59,089 nt of DNA from Streptomyces sp. Ru71 (lineage in GTDB: Bacteria > Actinomycetota > Actinomycetes > Streptomycetales > Streptomycetaceae). Below the pieces are notes generated by a model. That model had not been told where the DNA came from and did no database searches. It saw nothing but the letters and a program-made list of their open reading frames with translations. This document shows positions 19,787 to 26,336 of the stretch, piece by piece. Each line of letters starts with the position of its first letter. Positions within the stretch are counted from its first letter, which is position 1. Both the position numbers and the translations under genes were made by a program. Location: assembly GCF_002920535.1 (NCBI RefSeq), contig NZ_PQSS01000046.1:1-59089 (forward strand), given 5' to 3'.

Positions 19787-20749
19787 ATGTCTCTGTCAGG
19801 GGTGTTCGTGACGGCCGTTGAATCCCGTCCAGCGGGGGTGCTAGGGGAGCACCCGACCCACCGGCCGTTCGGGGCCCGTGTCAAGGCGTTCGTGGCGCTG
19901 ACCAAGCCGCGGATCATCGAGCTGCTGCTCATCACCACCGTTCCGGTGATGTTCCTGGCGCAGCAGGGCGTGCCCGACCTCGGGCTGGTGCTGCTCACCT
20001 GCGTGGGCGGCTACCTGTCCGCCGGCGGCGCCAACGCGCTGAACATGTACATCGACCGCGACATCGACGCGCTGATGGACCGCACCTCGCAGCGTCCGCT
20101 GGTCACCGGCATGGTCAGCCCGCGCGAGTGTCTGGCCTTCGGCATCACCCTCGCGGTGGTCTCGACGCTGCTGTTCGGCCTCACCGTGAACTGGCTGAGC
20201 GCCTGGCTGTCCCTGGGCGCGCTCCTCTTCTACGTCGTCGTCTACACGATGATCCTCAAGCGCCGCACCGCGCAGAACATCGTCTGGGGCGGCATCGCCG
20301 GCTGCATGCCGGTGCTGATCGGCTGGACGGCGGTCAAGGACTCCCTGTCCTGGGCCCCGGTCATCCTCTTCCTGGTCATCTTCTTCTGGACGCCGCCGCA
20401 CTACTGGCCGCTGTCGATGAAGGTCAAGGACGACTACGCGCGCGTGGGCGTGCCGATGCTGCCGGTGATCGCCTCCAACAAGGTCGTCGCCAAGCAGATC
20501 GTGATCTACAGCTGGGTGATGGTGGCCGTCTCGCTGCTGCTGACCCCGCTCGGCTACACCGGCTGGTTCTACACGGCGGTGGCGCTGGCCTCGGGCGGCT
20601 GGTGGCTGTGGGAGGCGCACGCCCTGCAGAACCGGGCGAAGGCCGAGGTGACGGGCGCGAAGCTGAAGGAGATGCGGCTGTTCCACTGGTCCATCACCTA
20701 TGTCTCGCTGCTGTTCGTGGCGGTGGCGGTGGACCCCTTCCTGCGGTAG
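19787..20749 (+). CDS. ctaB: protoheme IX farnesyltransferase (heme O synthase)
   Basis: Membrane prenyltransferase that adds a farnesyl group to heme B to give heme O, the precursor of heme A for cytochrome aa3 oxidase. 320 residues with about nine membrane helices. The aspartate-rich motif NMYIDRDIDALMDRTSQRPL (polyprenyl-diphosphate binding) and the second conserved loop KVKDDYARVGVPMLP are present. ATG at 19787 has GGGGAGG nine bases upstream; GTG at 19808 (starting TAVESRPAG) is an alternative start that would shorten the protein by seven residues. It stands alone; ctaA, the next enzyme, is 2.8 kb away on the other strand. Confidence 0.95.
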   Translation: MSLSGVFVTAVESRPAGVLGEHPTHRPFGARVKAFVALTKPRIIELLLITTVPVMFLAQQGVPDLGLVLLTCVGGYLSAGGANALNMYIDRDIDALMDRTSQRPLVTGMVSPRECLAFGITLAVVSTLLFGLTVNWLSAWLSLGALLFYVVVYTMILKRRTAQNIVWGGIAGCMPVLIGWTAVKDSLSWAPVILFLVIFFWTPPHYWPLSMKVKDDYARVGVPMLPVIASNKVVAKQIVIYSWVMVAVSLLLTPLGYTGWFYTAVALASGGWWLWEAHALQNRAKAEVTGAKLKEMRLFHWSITYVSLLFVAVAVDPFLR

Positions 20750-20783
20750 ACGCAGCATTCGGACATTCCGGGCGGTGGGGGTG

Positions 20784-20807
20784 CCCCCTGCTCGAAGAGC
20801 TTGGGGG
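20784..20807. repeat. dispersed Streptomyces-type stem-loop downstream of ctaB
   Basis: CCCCCTGCTC-GAA-GAGCTTGGGGG folds as a stem with one mismatch. The sequence around GCTCGAAGAGCTTGGGGGA is, from general familiarity with Streptomyces genomes, a very common intergenic element. Here it may end the ctaB transcript. Confidence 0.6.
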
Positions 20808-20870
20808 AGTGGCGCATGCCACGCACCCCGCCCGTCGCCGTTTGATCTACCGCTGAGTAGCATCCTGACC

Positions 20871-21191
20871 ATGGCAGACACGCAGCAGATTGACGCGAAG
20901 GCCGAGCGCACGGCTCAGAAGCTGGCCCGGCGGATCAGCGCCTTCGCCAAGGCGCACGGCGGTGCCGAGGGCCAGGTGGCCTACATCGGCGAGCGCGGCG
21001 CGCGGATCGTCCTGGTGGGCGAGGACGGCGGCTGGGGCGACGTGGTGGCACCCTCCTACGAGATCGCCGAGAAGGCCGTGGAGAAGTCCGGGATCACGGC
21101 CCACGAGTCCTTCGACGGCGAGTTCGCGGCGAAGGTGAAGACGGGCCCGTACGAGTGGAAGCGCATGGCGGGCATTCAGATCGGCGGCTGA
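20871..21191 (+). CDS. small conserved protein of unknown function
   Basis: Cytoplasmic protein of 106 residues, ATG at 20871. The N-terminus is a charged helix (DAKAERTAQKLARRISAFAKAHGG). It is followed by a beta-rich part (GQVAYIGERGARIVLVGEDGGWGDVVAPS) and a C-terminal helix and strand ending YEWKRMAGIQIGG. No catalytic motif, cysteine or membrane segment is seen. No strong ribosome binding site precedes the ATG; TAGCAT at 20858-20863 is close enough to be a -10 of a leaderless transcript. Homologues are, as far as I recall, widespread in Streptomyces next to ctaB, but no function is known to me. Confidence 0.8.
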   Translation: MADTQQIDAKAERTAQKLARRISAFAKAHGGAEGQVAYIGERGARIVLVGEDGGWGDVVAPSYEIAEKAVEKSGITAHESFDGEFAAKVKTGPYEWKRMAGIQIGG

Positions 21192-21196
21192 GCGAC

Positions 21197-21228
21197 GCGC
21201 CCCAAAGGGGCGCGGGGAACTGCGCGAT
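21197..21228. repeat. dispersed Streptomyces-type stem-loop element
   Basis: GCGCCCC-AAA-GGGGCGC (21197-21213) followed by GGGGAACTGCGCGA. This hairpin-plus-tail is one of the commonest intergenic elements in Streptomyces genomes by general familiarity. It lies 6 bp after the small conserved gene and may act as its terminator. Confidence 0.65.
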
Positions 21229-21339
21229 CGACCACAACGGGCCGAGAGCCGCCCAACAACGCGCATTCCCGGGCTCATCCGCGACCTGGGACCCCGTTCA
21301 CCCGTTAGGCCGGTCAAGCCAGCGCAGCGGGGAGTCCGG

Positions 21340-22446
21340 ATGATCGAAACGCCGTCCCTCGTGGACCAGTACTGTCACGGCGTGCTGAGAACGGAGCTGG
21401 GCCTCGGCACCTTCGAGGCCCAGCTGGCCCGTACCGAGGGACCACCCGCCCCCGGCACCACCCTCTTCGACACCCAGACCGGCTTCGCCGTACGCCGCTG
21501 GTGTCCGCCCCTGCTCGGCCTGGAGCCGCACTGCCCTCCGGCCCGCTATCTGGCCCGGCGCCGCGAACTGGGCGTCCTGGAGGCCGGCCGCAGGCTGCTG
21601 AGGGGCAGCGGCATCACCACGTACCTGGTGGACACGGCCCTGCCCGGAGACCTCACCGGCCCCGCCGAGATGGCCACCGCCGGTGCCGCCACGGCCCACG
21701 AGATCGTGCGCCTTGAGCCGCTCGCGGAGCAGGTCGCCGACACCTCCGGGACCGTCGAGTCCTTCCTCGCCAACCTCGCCGAATCCGTGCACGGCGCCGC
21801 CGAGCACGCCGTCGCCTTCACCTCGGTGGCGGGCGTACGGCACGGTCTGGCGCTCGCGCCGGAGCCGCCCGGGCCGGGGGAGGTGCGGGGCGCCGCCGGG
21901 CGCTGGCTGGCCGGGCGCCGGGCCGGGGACGAGCTGAGCGACCCGGTGCTGTTACGGCACCTGCTGTGGATCGCGGTGGCCTCCGGGCGGCCGCTGCAAC
22001 TGCACGCGGGGCTGGGAGAGCCGGGCCGGCGCACCGACCGCACCGATCCGGTGCTGCTGACGGACTTCGTGCGGGCGACCGCCGGCCTCGGTACCGACCT
22101 GGTCCTGCTGCACGGCTACCCCTACCACCGGCACGCCGCCCATCTGGCCGGGGTCTTCCCGCACGTCTACGCCGACGCGGGCGCCGCACTGGTGCGCACC
22201 GGGGCCCGCGCGGCGAACGTGCTCGCCGAGGTCCTGGAGCTGGCCCCGTTCGGCAAGATCCTCTTCTCCAGTGGAGCCAGAGGGCTGCCCGAGCTGCACG
22301 TGGTCGCGGCCCGCCTGTTCCGCGAGGCCCTCGGCCGGGTGCTGGGCGGCTGGGTCGCCGAGGGCGCGTGGTCCCTGGCGGACGCGCAACGGGTGGCGAA
22401 CCTGCTGGCGTCGGGGAACGCGGGGCGGGTGTACGGGCTTCAGTGA
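21340..22446 (+). CDS. amidohydrolase-type TIM-barrel protein with an in-frame TTA codon
   Basis: Protein of 368 residues resembling amidohydrolase family 2 (FluG-like). Possible metal ligands are DQYCHG near the N-terminus, His in PLQLHAGLG (~239), His in LVLLHGYPYHR (~275) and Asp in HVYADAG (~295). The first His of the usual HxH pair is Tyr here (YCH), so metal binding may be altered. The C-terminal part LFSSGARGLPELHVVAARLFREAL is as in the family. Codon 205 (bases 21952-21954) is TTA, the rare leucine codon read by the bldA tRNA in Streptomyces. A different 39-bp duplication covers the stop codon. Substrate unknown; no operon partner. Confidence 0.75.
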   Translation: MIETPSLVDQYCHGVLRTELGLGTFEAQLARTEGPPAPGTTLFDTQTGFAVRRWCPPLLGLEPHCPPARYLARRRELGVLEAGRRLLRGSGITTYLVDTALPGDLTGPAEMATAGAATAHEIVRLEPLAEQVADTSGTVESFLANLAESVHGAAEHAVAFTSVAGVRHGLALAPEPPGPGEVRGAAGRWLAGRRAGDELSDPVLLRHLLWIAVASGRPLQLHAGLGEPGRRTDRTDPVLLTDFVRATAGLGTDLVLLHGYPYHRHAAHLAGVFPHVYADAGAALVRTGARAANVLAEVLELAPFGKILFSSGARGLPELHVVAARLFREALGRVLGGWVAEGAWSLADAQRVANLLASGNAGRVYGLQ

Positions 22447-22500
22447 CCCGGCCCGCCCGGGGGGCGGGTGTGCGGGCTCCAGTGACCCGGCCCCGCCCGG
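22422..22500. repeat. 39-bp tandem duplication over the stop codon of the amidohydrolase gene
   Basis: The bases 22422-22460 recur almost exactly at 22461-22500 with two substitutions and one insertion. The first copy holds the last seven codons and the stop codon; the second is untranslated. Confidence 0.8.
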
Positions 22501-22503
22501 GTA

Positions 22504-22526
22504 AGGCCACCGGACTTCGGTGGCCT
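22504..22526. terminator. bidirectional hairpin between the amidohydrolase gene and ctaA
   Basis: AGGCCACCG-GACTT-CGGTGGCCT, a perfect 9-bp stem, ends six bases before the ctaA stop codon. It lies between two convergent genes. Confidence 0.8.
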
Positions 22527-22532
22527 GGCGGC

Positions 22533-23582
22533 TCAGGCCTTGGCGAGCTTCGCCTCGGCCGACGGACCCGGCAGGTCCGCCTTGACCTCCTCCGGCCTCT
22601 CCCGCAGCGCCAGCAGCACGCGCAGCACCCCGATCCACACCAGCGCCGAGCCGAACATGTGCAGACCGACCAGCAGCTCCGGGAGCTTGGTGAAGTACTG
22701 GATGTAGCCGATGACACCCTGCGCCAGCAGGATCAGGAACAGATCCCGCGTCCGGGCCAGCGGACCGCGCGGCGCGTCGACCGCCTTCAGCACGAACCAC
22801 AGCGCGAAGGTCAGCGTGACCACGATCCAGGCCAGGACGGCGTGCAGCTTGGCGACGCCCTCCCAGTCCACCGGGATGCGGTCCACCTCGCTGGAGTCAC
22901 CCGCGTGCGGGCCGGCGCCGGTCACCACGGTGCCCACCGCGATCAGCAGCGCCGAGGCGGCCACGAGGAACCACACCAGCTGCACGACGGCCTTGCCGAC
23001 CAGCGGCCGGGGCGCCCCGTCGCCCTCGCGGCTGCGCTGCCACATCAGCGTGGCCACGGCGATCAGCGCGGTGGACAGCAGGAAGTGCGCCGCGACCGTG
23101 TACGGGTTCAGGCCCACGAGCACGACGATGCCGCCGAGCACGGCGTTGCCCATGACCACCCAGAACTGGGCCCAGCCCAGCCGGGTCAGGCCGCGCCGCC
23201 ACGGCTTCTCCGAACGCGCGGCGATGATGGCCCAGCCGACCGCCGCGCACAGCACGTACGTCAGCATGCGGTTGCCGAACTCGATCGCGCCGTGGAAGCC
23301 CATCTCGCTGGTCGCGGTGAGGGAGTCGGCGGTGCACTTGGGCCAGCTCGGGCAGCCGAGCCCGGAGCTGGTCAGACGCACGGCGCCGCCGGTGACGACG
23401 ATGACGACCGACATCACGAGCGCGGACAGGGCCGCCCGCTGGACCGTCCTCGGGGTCGGCGTCCAGCGTTCGGCGATGAAGGCGAGCGGGTTGCGCACGG
23501 CCGCGGTGGCGTCGGCGCGGGTCAGCTTTGGCACGGGCTCCATGGTAGGCGCCTGCTTGTGCACGCTTTCACGAGGGTCCAT
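22533..23582 (-). CDS. ctaA: heme A synthase (CtaA/COX15)
   Basis: Membrane oxygenase that converts heme O to heme A for cytochrome c oxidase. 349 residues with about eight membrane helices. The conserved motifs TGGAVRLTSSGLGCPSWPKC (extracellular loop with a Cys pair) and the heme-ligand histidines (FHGAIEFGNR, AAHFLLS, KLHAVLAW, GLHMFGSALVW) are present. ATG at 23582 is separated from the upstream exporter permease by six bases, suggesting coupling; a second in-frame ATG at 23543 (starting MEPVPKLTRAD) gives a 336-residue alternative. It lies in a minus-strand operon behind an ABC-2 exporter. Confidence 0.95.
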   Translation of the reverse strand: MDPRESVHKQAPTMEPVPKLTRADATAAVRNPLAFIAERWTPTPRTVQRAALSALVMSVVIVVTGGAVRLTSSGLGCPSWPKCTADSLTATSEMGFHGAIEFGNRMLTYVLCAAVGWAIIAARSEKPWRRGLTRLGWAQFWVVMGNAVLGGIVVLVGLNPYTVAAHFLLSTALIAVATLMWQRSREGDGAPRPLVGKAVVQLVWFLVAASALLIAVGTVVTGAGPHAGDSSEVDRIPVDWEGVAKLHAVLAWIVVTLTFALWFVLKAVDAPRGPLARTRDLFLILLAQGVIGYIQYFTKLPELLVGLHMFGSALVWIGVLRVLLALRERPEEVKADLPGPSAEAKLAKA

Positions 23583-23588
23583 CGCCAG

Positions 23589-24359
23589 CTACTCCCAGCG
23601 GAAGAACTTCCCCGCGGCCGCGAGCCCCGCGACCGCCCACACGGCGAGGATGCCGAGGTCGCCCCAGGGCATCCCGGCCCCGTGCTGGAGCACGTCCCGC
23701 AGGCCGTCGGACAGGGCGGAGATGGGCAGCAGGCTCAGCACGTCCTGGACACCGGAGGGGAACTTGTCCAGCGGCACGATCACCCCGCCGCCGACGAGCA
23801 GCAGCAGGAAGACCAGGTTGGCGGCGGCCAGCGTGGCCTCGGCCTTGAGCGTGCCGGCCATCAGCAGTCCGAGCCCGGAGAAGGCGGCGGTGCCGGCGAT
23901 CAGCAGGAGCAGTACGGCCAGCGGGTTGCCGTGCGGCGACCAGCCCAGCGCGAAGGCGATCACCGTCAGCAGGATCACCTGGAGCACCTCGGTGACCAGC
24001 ACGGACGCCGTCTTGGCGGTCATCAGGCCCCAGCGGGGCAGCGGCGAGGACGCCAGCCGCTTCAGCACGCCGTAGCGCCGCTCGAAGCCCGTGGCGATGG
24101 CCTGGCCGGTGAACGCCGTCGACATCACGGCGAGCGCCAGGATGCCGGGGGCGAGGAAGTCGACGGCCTCGCCGGCGCCGGTGTCGACGATGTCGACGGA
24201 GCTGAAGAGCGCCAGCAGCAGGGTGGGGATGATCACGGTGAGCAGCAGCTGTTCGCCGTTGCGCAGCAGCATGCGCGTCTCCAGCGCCGCCTGCGCCGCG
24301 ATCATGCGGGACAGCGGCGCCGCCCCGGGCTTCGGGGCGTAGGTGCCGGTGGCGGTCAC
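23589..24359 (-). CDS. ABC-2 type transporter permease
   Basis: Membrane subunit of 256 residues with six predicted helices, of the daunorubicin-resistance (DrrB) kind. The start chosen is GTG at 24359 with AAGGAG ten bases upstream; longer frames add a charged, unconserved leader. The ABC-2 signature region (GFERRYGVLKRLASSPLPRWGLMTAKT) is clear. It pairs with the ATPase at 24448-25371 and is followed by ctaA, six bases further on. In several actinobacteria such an exporter sits beside ctaA; a heme-related role is possible but not shown by the sequence. Confidence 0.92.
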   Translation of the reverse strand: MTATGTYAPKPGAAPLSRMIAAQAALETRMLLRNGEQLLLTVIIPTLLLALFSSVDIVDTGAGEAVDFLAPGILALAVMSTAFTGQAIATGFERRYGVLKRLASSPLPRWGLMTAKTASVLVTEVLQVILLTVIAFALGWSPHGNPLAVLLLLIAGTAAFSGLGLLMAGTLKAEATLAAANLVFLLLLVGGGVIVPLDKFPSGVQDVLSLLPISALSDGLRDVLQHGAGMPWGDLGILAVWAVAGLAAAGKFFRWE

Positions 24360-24451
24360 GAGCGCAGCTCCTTGCCGGTCAGTTCGAGGCGGTGCTTTCC
24401 CGGGGGACGACCCCCGGACCCCCGGCCGATCTCGGTGCTGACCGGAATCAT
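24356..24451 (-). CDS. possible 31-codon bridging ORF that repeats the ATPase C-terminus
   Basis: An ATG overlapping the ATPase stop codon (ATGA at 24451) opens 31 codons. Its TGA (24356-24358) overlaps the permease GTG start. The last residues, RLELTGKELRS, copy the end of the ATPase (FLELTGKELRA). The DNA between contains a GC-rich stem of the form CCGGGGG-ACGA-CCCCCGG. It reads like an ancestral ATPase end that overlapped the permease start, now split off by a duplication or by insertion of a stem-loop element. It may still be translated as a coupling peptide. Confidence 0.35.
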   Translation of the reverse strand: MIPVSTEIGRGSGGRPPGKHRLELTGKELRS

Positions 24452-25371
24452 GCGCGCAACTCCTTGCCCGTGAGCTCAAGAAAGACGTCTTCGAGGGTGT
24501 GCCGCTCGACGGAGATCTTGTCCGGCATCACCCCGTGCTGGGCGCACCAGGAGGTGACGGTGGCCAGCAGCTGCGGGTCGACCTTGCCGTTCACCCGGTA
24601 CGAGCCGGGGGTCAGCTCGGCGGCCGAGCAGTCGGCCGGGAGGGCCTTGAGCAGGGAGGCGACGTCGAGTCCGGGGCGGCCGGAGAAGCGCAGGGTGTTC
24701 TCGGCGCCGCCCTTGCACAGCTCCTCGGGGGAGCCCTGGGCGATCACCTTGCCGGCGTCGATGACGGCGACGTCGTCGGCGAGCTGCTCCGCCTCCTCCA
24801 TGTAGTGCGTGGTGAGGATCACGGAGACCCCGTCGGCGCGCAGGTCGCGCACCAGGTCCCAGGTGGCCCGGCGGGCCTGCGGGTCGAGGCCGGCGGTCGG
24901 CTCGTCGAGGAACACCAGTTCGGGGCGGCCGACGACGGCCATGGCGAGCGCGAGCCGCTGCTGCTGGCCGCCGGACAGGCGCCGGTAGCTGGTGCGGCCG
25001 CAGGAGCCGAGCCCGAGCCGCTCGATGAGCGCGTCCACGTCGAGCGGGTTCGCGTGCAGCTTGGCCATGTGCCGCAGCATCTCGTCGGCGCGGGCGCCGG
25101 AGTAGACGCCGCCGGACTGGAGCATCACGCCGATCCGGGGCCGCAGGGCGGCGGAGTCCGCGACCGGGTCGAGGCCCAGGACGCGCACCGTGCCGGCGTC
25201 CGGCTTCCGGTACCCCTCGCAGGTCTCGACCGTGGTCGTCTTGCCGGCGCCGTTGGGACCGAGGACGGCGGTCACACCCGCCCGGGCCACCAGGTCGAGG
25301 CCGTCCACCGCGGTCTTCGGGCCGTACCGCTTCACCAGGGCCTGCACCTGGACGACGGGCTCACTTCGCAT
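24448..25371 (-). CDS. ABC-2 transporter ATP-binding protein (DrrA/CcmA type)
   Basis: Cytoplasmic ATPase of 307 residues for the exporter at 23589. Walker A (GPNGAGKTT), Q-loop (MLQSGG), signature LSGGQQQR, Walker B (LVFLDEP) and H-loop (TTHYMEEAE) are in order in the first 220 residues. The DUF4162-like C-terminal domain follows. The start is ATG at 25371 (starting MRSEPVVQVQAL). No ribosome binding site is evident; a TAGACT (-10 like) lies ten bases upstream, which suggests leaderless transcription from the divergent region shared with sufR. A longer frame reaching 25482 would run through that region. Confidence 0.93.
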   Translation of the reverse strand: MRSEPVVQVQALVKRYGPKTAVDGLDLVARAGVTAVLGPNGAGKTTTVETCEGYRKPDAGTVRVLGLDPVADSAALRPRIGVMLQSGGVYSGARADEMLRHMAKLHANPLDVDALIERLGLGSCGRTSYRRLSGGQQQRLALAMAVVGRPELVFLDEPTAGLDPQARRATWDLVRDLRADGVSVILTTHYMEEAEQLADDVAVIDAGKVIAQGSPEELCKGGAENTLRFSGRPGLDVASLLKALPADCSAAELTPGSYRVNGKVDPQLLATVTSWCAQHGVMPDKISVERHTLEDVFLELTGKELRA

Positions 25372-25469
25372 GGGACCCGAGTCTAGGGAGCCGGGAAGGC
25401 TCTCGGACGCGCGGGTCCGGTTCGCTCCAGCGGCCCGGTCCCGCGGACGAGCCCCCTCGCCACCGCCCG

Positions 25470-25483
25470 TTTGATCGATCAAA
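25470..25483. promoter_or_regulatory. perfect 14-bp palindrome TTTGATCGATCAAA
   Basis: Fully symmetric and AT-rich against a GC-rich background, about 100 bp from both the exporter ATPase gene and sufR. A candidate operator for either divergent transcript. No regulator is recognised. Confidence 0.5.
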
Positions 25484-25503
25484 GATCGTTTCCGCAGGTC
25501 ACG

Positions 25504-25517
25504 TTAGGTATGCCTAA
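25504..25517. promoter_or_regulatory. inverted repeat TTAGG-TATG-CCTAA upstream of sufR
   Basis: The half sites TTAGG/CCTAA are those of iron boxes bound by IdeR/DmdR-type regulators, but the 4-bp spacing is shorter than the 9 bp of the standard 19-bp box. The 9-mer GTTAGGTAT (25503-25511) also occurs, in reverse complement, in the operator at 5117 and 6578. It lies 60-90 bp before the sufR start. Confidence 0.45.
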
Positions 25518-25553
25518 GTGACGCAGGGCACCATCGGCTCGTCCGGACGTCGC

Positions 25554-25590
25554 TTGTCACGCTCGCGAGAATTACGCAACAATGGCGTTG
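25554..25590 (+). promoter_or_regulatory. suf operon promoter with a SufR-type palindrome CAAC-AATGGC-GTTG
   Basis: TTGTCA (25554-25559) and AACAAT (25578-25583), 18 bp apart, are possible -35 and -10 boxes. The 14-bp inverted repeat CAAC-N6-GTTG (25577-25590) covers the -10 and ends on the G of the sufR start codon, which has no ribosome binding site. This suggests leaderless transcription and repression by blocking RNA polymerase. From memory, the same CAAC-N6-GTTG repeat was reported for SufR in Streptomyces avermitilis. Confidence 0.7.
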
Positions 25591-26336
25591 TGAAAAACGT
25601 CGGCGAGGTTCGGGAGACCCCCACGGGGGCCCCGCACGAGGAGCTCGCGACCGGGGAGCGCTCGACGCGCAACCGGGTCGCGCGGTCGATCCTGGACCAC
25701 GGCCCGTCGACCGTCGCAGAGCTGGCCGCCCGGCTGGGCCTGACCCAGGCCGCCGTACGACGCCATCTGGACGCGCTGGTCGCCGACGACGTCGTGGAGG
25801 CACGCGAGCAGCGCGTGTACGGCACGCGCACGCGCGGGCGTCCCGCGAAGGTCTTCGCGCTCACCGACTGCGGCCGGGACGCCTTCGACCAGTCGTACGA
25901 CAAGCTCGCCGCCGACGCCCTGCGCTGGATCGCGCAGCAGGAGGGCGGCCGCGACGCCGTCGCCGCGTTCGCCCGCGCCCGGATCGCCGCGCAGGCCGGC
26001 GCCTACCGCGAGGCGGTCGAGGCGGCGCCCCCGGAGAAGCGGACCGAAGCGCTGGCCAAGGCCCTGAGCGGCGACGGGTACGCTGCTACCGCGCGGAGCG
26101 CGCCCGTCGGCGAGCAGCTGTGTCAGCACCACTGCCCGGTCGCCCACGTCGCCGAGCAGTTCCCGCAGCTGTGCGAGGCCGAGACGGAATTTTTCGCCGA
26201 GCTTCTCGGTACGCATGTGCAGCGGCTCGCGACGATCGCCCATGGCGACGGTGTCTGCACGACGTTCATCCCCAAGAACGACCCCAAGATTTCCACTGAC
26301 GCATCTGCAAGCACGGCCGGGAGGAACCCCGCATGA
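25590..26336 (+). CDS. sufR: SufR-type Fe-S cluster-sensing repressor of the suf operon
   Basis: DNA-binding protein of 248 residues, an ArsR/DeoR-like winged helix at about residues 20-90 (AELAARLGLTQAAVRRHLDALVADDVV). The C-terminal part carries the cysteines expected to hold a 4Fe-4S cluster, LCQHHCPVA, QLCEAE and GDGVCTT. The GTG at 25590 is chosen because the operator ends exactly there and the family start fits; an in-frame GTG at 25518 would read through the operator region. The stop overlaps sufB (ATGA). The holo-protein would repress the operon when Fe-S supply is sufficient. Confidence 0.92.
   Translation: MKNVGEVRETPTGAPHEELATGERSTRNRVARSILDHGPSTVAELAARLGLTQAAVRRHLDALVADDVVEAREQRVYGTRTRGRPAKVFALTDCGRDAFDQSYDKLAADALRWIAQQEGGRDAVAAFARARIAAQAGAYREAVEAAPPEKRTEALAKALSGDGYAATARSAPVGEQLCQHHCPVAHVAEQFPQLCEAETEFFAELLGTHVQRLATIAHGDGVCTTFIPKNDPKISTDASASTAGRNPA

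Noticed and set aside
25504..25517. A standard 19-bp IdeR/DmdR iron box upstream of sufR.
   Set aside because: The half sites fit, but the spacing of 4 bp is too short for the classical box, so it was reported only as iron-box-like.
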